Assembly: GCA_030847615.1 (NCBI GenBank)
Contig: JAUMIR010000003.1
Span: 28,208,501 to 28,272,500, forward strand
From: Gambelia wislizenii
Taxonomy: Eukaryota > Chordata > Lepidosauria > Squamata > Crotaphytidae
Reading direction: 5' to 3'
Length of the DNA: 64,000 bases
Both the position numbers and the translations under genes were made by a program. Below are positions 1-10,805 of the stretch, piece by piece (position 1 is the stretch's first letter; every line of letters begins with the position of its first letter). The notes beneath the pieces were generated by a model. It was not told the DNA's origin. It ran no database searches and saw only the letters and a list, made by a program, of their open reading frames with translations.

Positions 1-790
1 GGCTGTATCTGCAGCACCATGGGGCCATGGGCAAAGAAGAAAGGGGGCAAAGAGACTTTGCTAATCCTCCCCCTTTCTTCTTCACCCTTGTGTGTGAGGG
101 GCAAAAGCCGATTAAAGCTGGGTGCTCACTCAGCAAATCGGCAGTGGTTTGCTGAGTGATTGCCCCAGTTTAATCGTCTTTCATTCCTCGTGTGTGATGG
201 ATGAAAGCTGATAAAGCGGGGCACTTTCACCCATAGAATCATAGAATCATAGAATTGCAGAGTTGGAAGAGACCACGAGGGCCATCCAGTCCAACCCTCT
301 GCCATGCAGGAAATCTTGATCAAAGCATCCCCGACAGATGTGTGAAGCCGATTAAAGCATGCTGCTTACTAAGCAAACCACCACCAGTTTGCTGAGTGAG
401 CGCCCCACTTTAATCGGTCTCGGAGGTATGGTGGTGGTGGTGGCTGCGGCAGTGGCGTGACGGATGTAGTGGCGGAGGCCCCAGAGGTATGGTGGCAGGG
501 GCATGGAGGGGTGGAAGCAGTGGTGGGGGCATGTTGGTGGTGATGGGGCAAGTGACAGTGGTGGTGGTGCTGGTGGCAGTGGAGGCCTGGGAGGCCTAGG
601 CGAGTCAGGTTGCAGTGGTGGCTGCCTGGGCTATGAGCTTCTCTCCCTTCCTCTCTCCCTCCTCCTCCAGGATTTTCCATCAGTGACCCCCCCAATCTTT
701 GCATAAATTTTTATTTGTGTGTGTGTGTGTGTGTTTTACATTTGCAGGCGTCTTGCGCCCCTAATCCTTACAAATATGGAGGGATGACTG
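1..790 (-). mobile_element. Pogo/Tigger-like element, right part, hairpin-rich interior
   Basis: The sequence ends at 790 in ATGGAGGGATGACTG followed by TA, which is the inverse of the CAGTYGTCCCT ends of the elements at 3493, 17885 and 51488. The matching left end is not visible and probably lies before position 1. The interior holds foldback units: a CCGATTAAAG arm at about 109 pairs with an inverse arm near 170, and the same motif returns at 349-417. It also has a GGT/GGC-rich stretch (about 425-600) and a GT run (713-732). A CR1 tail interrupts it at 233-340. The open frames here are shadows of the triplet-rich sequence. The superfamily is inferred from end similarity and the TA target. 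Confidence 0.5.
233..340 (-). mobile_element. CR1 LINE 3' end, 5'-truncated
   Basis: Tandem copies of ATAGAATC are followed by the reverse complement of the usual CR1 tail (gagttggaagagaccac, ccagtccaaccc). This is a short 5'-truncated copy lying inside the hairpin-rich element. Confidence 0.85.
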
Positions 791-1086
791 TATAGCCCTG
801 TTTCCCAAATCTATTTTTCTGTTTCTGCCTCAACTCTTTGTTAGCTTTGTGTGGTTCTTATGAGCATGTGTTGTGTGTGTGTCAATGCTTCTTGTGTTAT
901 TTCCAATAAAAACATTTTATTTCACTTTAACCTGGAGTTCTCTGCTGTTAGTACTGGTATACACAGGTGAAAAGGTCCCAAAGTTACCCACCTCTTGTAG
1001 CATTCCATTTGAGCTAATAATAACCCCCCTAGCTAATAATAGATCATGAGTGGGACTCTAAAGCACCCCCACCTCTTCCGGTAACA
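791..1086 (+). mobile_element. 3' part of an ERV-type LTR
   Basis: This stretch aligns by eye with the 3' third of the solo LTRs at 19186-20088 and 56705-57611. It has AATAAA at 905-910, then ttagtactggtat, a tttgagctaataat motif, and a terminal GGTAACA. The 5' part is absent because the pogo-like element was inserted at a TA here, so the rest of the LTR should lie beyond the left edge of the window. Confidence 0.65.
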
Positions 1087-1284
1087 AAACAAACAAAAAG
1101 AACCATGCTGTCAATGAAATATACCTAACTGTTGGCTCATCATTCAGCAGTTGATTCAATGGGTCTACTGTACTTCAGATTAGCAGTTGCACAACCTCCA
1201 ACCTGGACACGTGGGGCCAAGCAGTATCAGGTTGTGGTCAAGAGATTATTGCTTATTAAAAAGTTATTAATTATTAACAGTTAC

Positions 1285-1580
1285 TAATGAGGAAGAACAA
1301 ACAAGTCTGGAGAGGTTGCAGTAGTTTGTTTTTGCCTGAGCCTCTTGGGAAGGGCAGGATTCCAACCCCCTCTTCTCCTCTCACCCATGCTGAGTTAATT
1401 GAGTGCAGAGTTAATTGAGTGCTTTTGCACTTTGAACTCAGTTTGTAGCAACTGAAGTAAACTAAATGGGAGGAGAAGAGATAAACTGGCACATTTTAAA
1501 AGCAGCTGAAAAAAGTGGGATGACAGCAAACTAAATGGGACTGTCCCTGCAAAACTGGGACAGTTGGAGGGTATATGACT
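1285..1580 (+). repeat. Dispersed repeat F, copy 1
   Basis: It shares an ordered series of blocks with 5060-5345 and, inverted, with 52035-52400: a gcagtagtttg block, a TGAGCCT block, CCCTCTTCTCCTC, a gagtttaatg/gagttaattg block, an 'aactcagtttgtagcaac' block and a terminal 'gggacagttggagggtat'. There is no coding potential and the class is unknown. Only the three-way similarity is visible. Confidence 0.6.
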
Positions 1581-1878
1581 GGATTTAGGCCTTGAACAGT
1601 AGCATTTCCAGGCAATGCCCATTGCACATAGGGATTTGGTGTGGTGTGGTGAGAGAAAGCAGATTGCACAGATATCCCTGACCATCCCCTCACCATTGCT
1701 GACACAGAGCAGTCACTACAAAAGTATAACCCTGCCAAAATTTTAATTCATTTCTAAAGACATAGGCCAAGTTAGAAGTCACCTAAGTAAATATGGAATT
1801 GTTCCATGTTCATTTATGTCAAACATGCACTAGTATGACTGAGTGGTGGTACACACTTGTCCTAAAGCCAGGATAACT

Positions 1879-2016
1879 TAGTCTTCTTCTTTGGAGGTTT
1901 TTAAACAGAGGCTGGATGGCCATTTGTCAGGAATGATTTGATTGTGTATTCCTGCATGGCAGGGGTTGGACTGAATGGTCCTTATGGTCTCTTCCGACTC
2001 TATGATTCTATGATTC
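1879..2016 (+). mobile_element. CR1 LINE 3' end, 5'-truncated
   Basis: It holds the end of the ORF2 frame (ggtttttaaacagaggctgg), the short 3' UTR and a terminal ctatgattctatgattc repeat. It matches 37003-37145 of the long CR1 copy. Confidence 0.85.
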
Positions 2017-2653
2017 AAAGTGACAGGAGGAAGGAGGACAATAGATTCCCATTTAGCAAAAGTCTGCTCAGTGTCTTCTCTGTGCATTTGTGAAAGCAAA
2101 AGAATCTTGTAGCCTCATGTCCTTGCTTACAAAAATAAATAACTAAAAATCAAGTAAATGTTAAAATCACATGATGTCTAAATAATAATGACAATAAAGT
2201 CCACCTTTTAACAGGATTTTCTTATCAACTGTATTCCAGATTCTGTAATTGTCAGTTAGGCCATGGCAAGGAATGGTATCATGCCAGCCTAATATAAGAA
2301 GTTGGTTACATTTGCCATGCCTTCTGAATCCCAGCTGACTTCAATATTAGGACATATTAGAATTATCAAGCTAATCTTTTAAGATGCATCTTCATTCCAC
2401 TTAAGCAGCATTTGTTCCAGTGTCATATTATGTGGGAGAAAGAATGTAATGAAATAACACTGATATTTAAAAAGCAAAAGGAAAAAAAAAATATGATTAT
2501 CTTGGCATGACATCTGACAGATATATTTGGTACTGGTTTTTGTTGTTTTTTCAAGGAGAATGTTTGGGGAGAGTGTTAAAGCAGTGAAAGTGGAAAGGGC
2601 CTCTAGATTCTGCTTCAGTTGTTATGGGTTGCAGAATTAGTATCTCTCTCTGG
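2017..2653. other. No feature recognised
   Basis: AT-rich single-copy-looking sequence with no open frame, repeat or RNA gene that I can support. Confidence 0.5.
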
Positions 2654-3490
2654 CTTTTCTTCACAAATGAAGATTCAGGAAGGAGTCATCCCACGCTTTC
2701 TGCAAGCGTGCTGATGACTAAAAGGCCAATCCGAGATAAACAAGTCCAGTTGCAGAAAGCACAGCAGAAGATTTCCTTGGGTGATGTTTCTGGGTTGTGA
2801 TTCTTTCTGTGTTGTCGTTTGTCTTCAAGACTTGTTTGGCGTGAGTTCTCAAATAAGGCTGCAGCATTGTGGATAGTGCATCTCCATGCCTTCCAATGTG
2901 AGGCCATGGCGGACCATTGTTGGTGATCAATTTGGCCGAGCCTGAGATGTTGCTCCAGGGAGTCCTTGTATCGCTTTTCTGGAGTGCCCCTCTTACGCTG
3001 ACCCATGGCAAGTTCACCGTAGAGTACTATTTTTGGGAGGCAATGGTCCTCCATCCTAAAAATATGCCCTGCCCAGCGCAGCTGTGTTCTCAATATCATG
3101 GCCTTAATACTGGTGATCCCTGCTTGCTCAGGGACAGCAACATTCATCATATAGTCAGTCCAGTGTATATTTAGGATTGTGCGGAGACAGCGCTGATGAA
3201 AGCGTCTGAGGAGTTGTAAGTGGTGGCGATAGGTGACCCATGTTTCAGACCCATAAAGGAGAATAGACAGTGCAATGGCTCTATACACACTGATTTTTGT
3301 GCTTTGCCTCAGGTGCTTATTACTCCAGACTCTTTTGTAAAGTCTTCCAAATGTGTTATATGCCTTTGCTAATCTGTGATTGGTCTCTTTGTCAATCTTG
3401 GCTTCTGAAGAGATGATGCTTCCCAGGTAGGTGAACTGCTGAAGTATAATAGCCTGGTCAGACTTACAGTACCGTTGGCACCTCTTGAAT
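2654..3490 (-). mobile_element. Non-LTR LINE (family L), 3' ORF2 fragment, copy a
   Basis: The minus-strand frame stays open from the left boundary of the neighbouring MITE at about 3490 to 2686. It encodes the C-terminal part of a LINE ORF2: a YLGSIISSEAKID block, an RLYKRVW block, an LLYGSETW block, an FHQRCLRTILNI block, then a Cys-rich tail (CCAFCNWTC) like the terminal zinc-knuckle region of some LINEs. The 3' end has a short hairpin (aatcttcnnttgcgaagaa type) and a GA-rich tail. Six related copies lie in the window. I cannot assign the clade. It is 5'-truncated and not functional alone. Confidence 0.75.
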
Positions 3491-3492
3491 TA

Positions 3493-3723
3493 CAGTTGTC
3501 CCTTCATATTCAATGGGGGTTGGTTCCAGGATCCCCCCATGGATACCAAAATACATGAATACTCAAGTCCCATTATATGCAATGGCATGGCAAAATGGTG
3601 TTCCTTATATAAGATGGTAAAATCAAGATTTGCTTTTTAGATTATTATTTTTTAAAGAATATTTTCAAACCATGAATACTTAAATCCATGGATACCAAAT
3701 CTATGGATACAGAGTGGCAACTG
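3493..3723. mobile_element. Tigger-like MITE, TA target duplication
   Basis: It starts CAGTTGTCCCTTCATATT and ends in the near-inverse GGATACAGAGTGGCAACTG, flanked by TA at 3491-3492 and 3724-3725. The interior (ctcaagtcccattatatgc, atataagatgg) is nearly the same as in the copy at 51488-51703. It carries no open frame, so it is non-autonomous. Confidence 0.8.
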
Positions 3724-3725
3724 TA

Positions 3726-5059
3726 TAGCATCTTGATCAACTGCTCCATCCTACAGCATCCTGGCATTTGTAGTTTTGTGAGGTATTAGAGTTCTCTGTC
3801 AGAGAATGTTAGTGCCTCACCAAACCAAAAATCCTAGGGGCTTGGCTAAATGGTGAAAATACTCTTTATGGAATTTGAGGAGAATTCCATTTGTCCTAAT
3901 GAGATCCCACATTGAATTCTGGTATTCAGAAGGAGTGGGCCCCAAACCTACAAAAACTATGCTACGAAAGACTTTGGGACTTTTCCTGAATTCCCAAAAG
4001 ACTTTGGGAAGTTTTCCTGTTTTTTTAAGAAACTGTGGGGGAAATGAACACTCCCACTCATTAGGTCAACCAAATCACATCACTGTGCATTCCCAAAATA
4101 GATAGCTGATTGGTCGGCCATCTGCAGGGAGCAGAGCTTGCCAGCAAAGCAGAGCCTTGAACTGTCATTTTGGATTTTTGCCAGAGCGATCTTGTGCTGG
4201 GGCGATGAAACAGTCTTTTGCAGGGGGTTTGTTTGTTTGTTTAAGCAGATCTTGCTGACTTTAGATTTAGTTTTTTTTTAAAATACTAAATATTGTACAG
4301 CAGTGGCAACCTGGGGAGAATAAAATGCAAATAATTCACTTGCACCCGCCATCTTGATTCGCAAGTATGCCCATTTGAATAGCAAACGTAGATAGCTTTG
4401 CATATGCCAGGAAGCTTGCAAAACAAACAAACAAACAAACAAAAAACAAAAAACGCTGTGGAGACAAATGAAAGCTGATGCAAATTGGCTTTACTGTGCC
4501 CAAGTCCATATTTTATTGCCTCATATAGACAAGCCCTAGTATTCCATAAGATGCAGCCATGGCAGTTTAAGAGCTATCAAAGAGAGGTAAGTTGTAAAAG
4601 AGAGGTAAGCTGTGATGCCTACTCATATGTATTGGGTCCAGGATTCCAAAGGACTGTATTTTCCAATATGAGCTTAAAGATCTTTGGGACAAGCCCTTTT
4701 CTCTGTTCCACTACATTCCCAGGCACGTTTGGAGGATAAGAGGGAGAGGACATTGGAACTCCTTCTCTAAGGAGGCTAGGATGGCTCCTTACTTGCAATG
4801 TGCAAACTTTCCATTTCCAACATGTTTTTTAAGAACTGGCTCTGATGGGCTTTTAATGGTGTGATGTTTTGTTATTTTTTTTTTTAAAAAAATCTGTTTT
4901 TTAATGAATTTGAAATGGTTTTAACTCTATACATTGTTTCATTTCTTAAAAATAATAAGTATGTGTGTGTGCATGTGTTTAATCTGTACTGGTTTTAATA
5001 ATTTGTAAACGACCTAAAGCTTACCTGAAGAAGCAATTTAGAGTCACACAGTGCAGGAT
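3726..5059. other. No gene; low-complexity stretches
   Basis: A CAAA repeat lies at about 4420-4455 and T/A-rich runs near 4870. Nothing else is recognised, and the short open frames show no family resemblance. Confidence 0.5.
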
Positions 5060-5345
5060 GTTCTGTTCCAAAGCTAGGAGATGCTGCAGCAGTTTGCTTC
5101 TGCTTGAGCCTACTGGAGAGGAAAAGACTCTATATATACCCTCTTCTCCTCTTCTTTCCCTCCTGTTGAGTTTAATGCAAACTACTTGTGCACCTTGAAC
5201 CCAGATTGTAGCAATAGAAGTAATTTGAGTATGGTGCGGGGGCGGAAAGAGGAGGAGAGAAAAACCAGTATGTCTTGAAAGCAGCTGACAGCAGAGAATT
5301 AACTAGGACCATTCAGGGCAAACCAGGGCAGCTGGAAGGTGTGTG
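5060..5345 (+). repeat. Dispersed repeat F, copy 2
   Basis: It shares the block order of 1285-1580 (gctgcagcagtttgcttctg, tgagcctactgg, tgcaccttgaaccc, aaagcagctga, gcagctggaaggtgtgtg). Confidence 0.55.
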
Positions 5346-6499
5346 AACATTGATTCAATACCAGTGGATCCATGATAGAGGAAATCAAAATACAAAATTG
5401 AGGAAATGCAAAAAATACAATAGAGAACCCATGGAAGTGTGACAAGCCACATACCCAGTTCTAGTGATATAAATGCAATACATGGATGAGTTATTCCTGA
5501 GTGTTTAGGATACATAAAATACTCTTCTCAGGGTGTTGGCACAGAATACACACTCAAACAGATAGGAAATCTATCATGCTCACAGTCGAAGGGTGCATCT
5601 ACACTGTAGAAATAATGCCATTTGACACCACGTTAAGTGCTGTAGCTCCATATTATGGAATCCTGAGATTTGTAGTTTTACAAGGTTTTATAGCTTTCTC
5701 TGCCAAAGAGTGCTAATGCCTCACAAAACTACCATTTCCAGTATCTTGTAGGATGGAACCATGGCAATTAGGACTTTATCAGACCATAATTGCACAATTG
5801 CACAATTATAATTGCACAATTACGACACATTGGTAGCACAAATGGGTTCCCACTATCACACAACATTCTTTTTCTGCCATGGTTACTGTGTGCTCCAGTT
5901 GCCAGTAATGTATCTCTTTTAATTGATGGGACAAGCCATCAATAGCTACCAATATTGCTATTTTCATGGTATTGAAGAGCATATGAAAACACATCCCACT
6001 GTAATTGTGAGATTACAGCATGAATGGGCAGTCCTCTTCCCCCCTCCCCATTCCCAGCTAGAAAACCTCTGGGTGAGAATGTGAAAACGATCTACAGGAT
6101 GCACTTTTAATGAACTGTCCCATTTTGTTTGCACATTTTAAGGTTTGTTTAAGTGTTTATGTGTTAAATTACTTTGTTAATTAAGGGGTTTTGGCACACT
6201 CATGTCTTCTCACGAGAACTGCCGAAATCTCACCCATGCTAAATCATGGAAGTAAAATCCCATTCTTAAAGTGCTAGTGGTGGTTGTGTGATAATTCTGT
6301 GATGGTAGTATCACGTGATTATGGCTACATAAAGCCCTGGTGGTGCAGTGGTTAAATGCCAGTACTGCAGCCACAACACTGTAAGTCTGAGCCGACAAGG
6401 CTCCAAGGTTCACTCAGCCTTCCATCCTTCCATAGGTCAGTAAAATGAGTACCCAGCTTGTTGGGGGCGATTAGCTAACACATTGTAAAGCACTTAGAG

Positions 6500-7355
6500 C
6501 AGTGGTGGCGAACCTATGACACGCGTGTCAGCACTGACACGCGTAGCCATTTTTGATGACACGTGGCTGCTGAGGTGGCTGCATGCCAAGAAGGATGTTT
6601 CATCCTTGGCTCCTGCACGGCCGAGAATGAAACATTTGCTGCTCCTGAGGATGAAACATTTGCAACTAGAGTCTTGGAGTTAGAGTCTAACTCTAAGGAC
6701 ATTTTCAGACACAAAAAAGTCATCCTGAGGGATCAGGAGAGGTACACGGCTGTTCCGCGGCAGGGGGCCAGTTTCTGACGACGACGTCCCTCTCGCATTA
6801 CCCTCCATGTTCCTTCCACGTCGCATGGAAGGAAAAGGCACCACTTTTTATTCATGAAGAACTTGCATGAGTAAAAAGTGGTGCCTTTTCCTTCTATGTG
6901 ACATAGAAGGAACACGGAGGGTAACGCAAGAGGGACGATGGCATCAGAAACTGGCCCCCTGCCGCAAAACAGGCACGTACCTCTCCCAAGCCCTCATGAT
7001 GACTTCTTTGTGTCTGAAAATGCCCTAAGACTCTAGTCGCAAATGTTTAATCCTCCCCTATTAGACACTCTGTGCAGGAGGTCTGTAGGCCAAAACAACA
7101 GAAGTCCGGCACAGAGCATCTAGTTCTGGGACTTCCGGTTAAGCCGGGAACAAAGAAGTCACTAAGCAGGTAAGTTAAATAATTAGTTCTTGGTTTATTA
7201 AATACAATTATATATAACAATTATACATTTATGTTAATTAAACTATAAATATTGCAAAATTATGTTTTTTTTCCTCAAAGTGACACACCACCCGAGTTAT
7301 GCTCAGTTTTTTGGTGAAGTTTGACACACCAAGCTCAAAAGTTTGCCCATCACTG
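6500..7355. mobile_element. hAT-like non-autonomous element
   Basis: It begins CAGTGGTGGCGAACCTATGA and ends gtttgcccatCACTG. It is flanked by acttagag (6492-6499) and gcttagag (7356-7363), an 8-bp duplication with one mismatch, as hAT elements make. There is no transposase frame. The interior holds another foldback element at 6697-7025. Confidence 0.75.
6697..7025. mobile_element. Foldback MITE C, TAA target duplication
   Basis: This is a 329-bp imperfect palindrome. The left end GGACATTTTCAGACAC pairs with the right end GTGTCTGAAAATGCCC, with TAA at 6694-6696 and 7026-7028. The pairing runs almost to the centre near 6860 (aaaagtggtgccttttcc in both arms). The ends resemble GGAGATTTTCAGA of the elements at 32143 and 55000. 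Pairing seems to extend into the flanks (ctagagtc/gactctag), so the boundary could be wider. Confidence 0.7.
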
Positions 7356-7555
7356 GCTTAGAGAGTGCTTTGGCACTGATAAGCAATATAGAAATAGAAA
7401 TGCTATTGCTATTGCTAAGTGCAATATTTAGTGTAATAATGCCACTATGTTTCTGCTTTCCTCAATAGTGAAATTACAGCTTTTTAGACGCTAGTCTGAT
7501 AAAGTCCTTAAAGTGGTGTCAAACTACATTATTTCTACAGTGTGGATGAACCTTA

Positions 7556-8801
7556 AGACTGTTTACGCAGAAGCAAGCCCCATTGTGTCTTATCAGGCTA
7601 TCGGTGTTTGCTGCAATAAGACAGCAATTTTGGGAAGGCAGGCTGAATTTTCTTCAGCTTAGAAAACGAACAGAGCAGTCAGTGAAATGGAAGTTGCAAA
7701 GGATGAGAAATGTCCCATTTAATTGCAATAATGTGGGTACATAAAATCCAATTATCTAATAAAAGGCTGAGTGAATGAAAGTCACAGCCTGTGTTAAAAC
7801 AACATGATGAAGATATAAATGTAAACTGTTCCTTCCCCCTCCTGATATTTGATCATGTACTATTGTAATATGCTGACACATTTTTCTCTTCTGTAGCAAC
7901 TTCAGCAACTTTATCACCCACTATAGAAAATGTCTAGACAACTCTTTCATCATGTATATGAAACATTTTGTAGAACTGGCCAGATACACACCTTTGATCA
8001 GACTCTGTCTAATATGTACATTGGAATGGAGTTATCCTTAGGATTTGCACTTCTTTGAATTTTGTAAAACAGTTTGTCACTTTCAAAATGTGCCAGAATA
8101 TGAAAAAAGTGTATGTTTTAAGAGGCTGGGGGTAGGGGGAAGCACTGGCAGTTCTTCCCACTCAGTCATTCCTTCTGGGTCTCCTGACCATTCACCTCTG
8201 TTGAAGGAGGCAGCTGTGTGTGCTACATAGCCTGTTTTGCTCACCCTATACTAGCATGTTACTGTCCGGTTTTCAATGTTGAAGTAAGAGTAAACTGCCA
8301 CTCCAGTTTGTTTGTGTGTGTGGAATGGGAGATATGGGCATTGTCTTGCATGTCACCTTTGGCAACAAAATATCTTGGGCTGGCCTTGTTTTAAGATAAT
8401 GCAGGTATGCCTCATTTAACAAGGTAGATGGGTTCCTGGGCTTTATATGTTTAACAGAAAATTTGGTACCAGAGGGAGCAATAACATGGGAAGACTAGGA
8501 GCTGATCTACACAGGCAATTTACTCTAACTTGCCCCCATTCCAGAGCCTTGTAGTCCAAACACTGCAGGGCATTTACCCTGATCTTCCCCCAGACAGTCC
8601 AAATAACCCCGGGCATCTGACCTATGCCTATGTGTCCTTGAAGAGAAAATGTATTTTAAAATGTGTCTGTTATGAGAAAATATATTCAACAATACATATT
8701 TAAAACATATATAAAACATCTAAGAAATGTTTACACTTTGCAAATAAATGCCTTAATGGGATGAAATGGAATTAGCTTAATCTGTACATAATTGTGCATT
8801 T
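7556..8801. other. No gene; one possible terminal-repeat fragment
   Basis: At about 8404-8490, 'atgcctcatttaacaaggtagatgg' reads like a Tigger-type end, but I see no partner. The rest shows no feature. Confidence 0.4.
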
Positions 8802-9720
8802 ATGTGTGAGAGAAACTCGGTCCCCGTCACTCACACTGAGAAGCGGGGAGATGTGGGGGGAGAGAGCAAGCGGCCAAGTGACCCCCGGAGTCGCGCTGAG
8901 AAGGGGATGGAATCCGCGCTGAGCCGGGGGAAGGAGAAACGGCGGCCGAAGAACAAAGGGGAAAGCCCTGCCCTTAGGAGTCGCGCTGAGAAGGGGGGGG
9001 TGGAGTCCGCGCTGAGCCGGGGAAGGAGAAGCGACAGCCGAGGAACAAAGGGGGATTAAAAAACCCAGAGGCAGCTGAGTACGCTAAATAAAAAGTGACC
9101 CCCGGAGTCCAAAGGAGGGTTAAGGCCAAAAGTTAGCCAAGCGGGGGTGGGGGGGTGGGGGGGGCGAGGAACAAAGACGAAGCAACAAAAAGGGGGAGTG
9201 AGCTGGGGTTGAGAAGGGGAGAACAAAGAAGAGAGGAGCAAAAGCAGTTTTGCAAATATAAGCACAGTACACAGTACAGTAAACAGCACAATAAAACCAG
9301 TATCACCATACAACAAAATACAACAAGATAGCGAAATAAACTATAAACTATAAGTAATAAACTATAAGAAAATAAAAATATTGGCAATTAAAGAAAGACT
9401 TCTCAATCACAATCACAATGCTGTGCTGCACCCCAAAGCACAGCACAGCCAACTTATCTATCCCTCGTGGCCAAAGCAGTTCACCATCCGAATGTCCCTC
9501 CTTCTCTCAATCCAGTGAAAAAGAGGAGGAGGCCAGGGGCGGCAAGGGGTGAAATAGGCCTTGCTTCAGCGCCGCCCCTGACTCCTCCTGACCAGGGTGT
9601 GTCCACGCCCTGGCCAACCCCTGTGCTCGCCTCCATGCACATCATTAAAACACCTCCCCCGGATCCACCATTCTTCCAGATCCGGGGGGGGGGTGTCTGT
9701 TAAACACAGAGTTGCTAGAT
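8802..9720. repeat. CpG-rich block with a tandem duplication
   Basis: A unit beginning gagtcgcgctgagaagggg, with ccgcgctgagccgggg and a caaaggggg end, occurs at about 8888-8962 and again at 8977-9053. G-runs follow (9150-9170, 9683-9694), then an AT-rich stretch (9240-9390) and a second GC-rich part with caggggcggcaaggggtg. In a CpG-poor background this could be the 5' or LTR region of a young retroelement or a small CpG island. I do not recognise it. The 85-residue frame at 8802-9059 is an artefact of GC richness. Confidence 0.4.
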
Positions 9721-10805
9721 TTTCAAAAGAGCAATAAGGACCAGTCAAAATGTATGCTGTCTAGTGGTGCAGCACAGATTAACTGTAACTGAAAGTTAAC
9801 TGTAACTAAAACTGTATCTAAAAGTTACATTTACAGTGCAAAGGGAGTGAAGTTGTCCCTCATTAGCTTACAATCTCAGTGTTATTCATTTACAGCTCAG
9901 TTATTGAGAGGAAAAGATTAGAAGAAGCTTATTATTTGTGGCCTTTTCCTTCCAAATTTTGCTGTCCCACACAAATATCACTACCAAAACAGACTCCCTC
10001 TTAAGACGAGTTCTTAGTGAGAGGTGGATGGTTTTTGATGCCCCCCCCTTTTCAGCTGTAGATAATTTTTCATGTACTGCAGTCAGTTCTTGGCCTGCTG
10101 ACAAAACTGGTCAAAGGGGAAGACAGAAACATGGGCCAATGAAACATGAGGAGAATGTAATGAACTAGGACTGCAGTTCGTGCTCCTAGATGCATCCCCA
10201 AAGAGTTCTTTCCTTGTCTGTTTATCCTGCATTAACAAGCCTGTGCAATACAACAGGTGTTGTAGCAGGCTTCCAAACCAGCCATGCTACAGTAGGATTG
10301 TCTCACGACAAAGGTTTCTCTTTGTACACAGATGCAAAGGTGTTTCTGGAAACCGAGAAGTCCCTGCAGAGTTACGAGGCATGCTGCCAGGCTCAATCCA
10401 CAAAGATAGGTAAACACCTAATTGAGCTCGGCATGATTCTTTTTAAAGTTTCCTTTGTGCTGGCTGTTCAAGGTGGTGTTTTGTGTGTCTTTTTTAGGCT
10501 ACGGCATCTGCTCCCCTCTACCCTGCAAAAACGTACACCATTTTTTTTTAATTTTGAAGCTAATTAGTGGAATGCCAGTCTTGAGAACACCATACATTTC
10601 TTTAACAGCCTCAACTTATTGCCCTTTCAAGGGGATATTACTTGGTGATCAATTGAAGGGGCAAGAAAGAAGGGGCAACAGGGTAAAAAAAATGGCTGGG
10701 TAACAGTGCTCATTGCTTTCAGATAGCTGATAGACCACTAACACTGACTGCTGTGGGCTGTCTTGAGTGTTTGCTCCTCCAATCAACATCAAGATCTTGG
10801 AACTA
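9721..10805. other. No feature recognised
   Basis: Several short open frames (for example 10190-10567) lack recognisable domains, splice context or repeats. I see no basis for calling a gene. Confidence 0.4.

Larger units (their letters stand above)
6331..7416 (+). mobile_element. tRNA-derived SINE, split by a hAT-like element
   Basis: The 5' part (6331-6499) has a tRNA-like A box (tggtgcagtggttaaatgcc), then ggctccaaggttcactcagcc, gtcagtaaaatgagtaccc and ttagctaacacattgtaaag. After the hAT insertion it resumes at 7356 with agagtgctttggcactgataagc and an attgct-rich tail. The family recurs on the minus strand at about 41900-42155, where the B-box region (gttcgattcc in reverse) is better preserved. 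Confidence 0.7.
5771..7507. mobile_element. MITE B, copy 1, TTA target duplication
   Basis: Terminal inverted repeats GGACTTTATCAGAC and GTCTGATAAAGTCC are flanked by TTA at 5768-5770 and 7508-7510. The undisturbed MITE A at 31701-31921 has a single TTA at the same place (ccgTTAaagtggtgtc), which acts as an empty site. The B sequence itself is 5771-6330 and 7417-7507; a SINE and further elements interrupt it. Related copies are at 52834-54171 and about 59040-59587. TTA duplication and short TIRs fit PIF/Harbinger (inference). Confidence 0.75.
5591..7552. mobile_element. MITE A, copy 1, split by nested elements
   Basis: The left arm (gggtgcatctacactgtag at 5591) is the inverse of the right end (ctacagtgtggatgaacc, ending 7552). 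The same arms flank the uninterrupted copy at 31701-31921. Only 5591-5767 and 7511-7552 belong to this element; the rest is later insertions. The flanking triplets GAA and TTA suggest a decayed TWA target duplication, as in PIF/Harbinger elements. Confidence 0.7.

Noticed and set aside
369..706. His/Pro-rich (minus) and Gly-rich (plus) open frames
   Set aside because: Translation of a GGT/GGC-rich simple stretch within a transposon; no gene structure.
9938..10567. Possible host exon in the 76-125 codon frames
   Set aside because: No domain, no convincing splice sites with matching phase, and no conservation evidence available from sequence alone.
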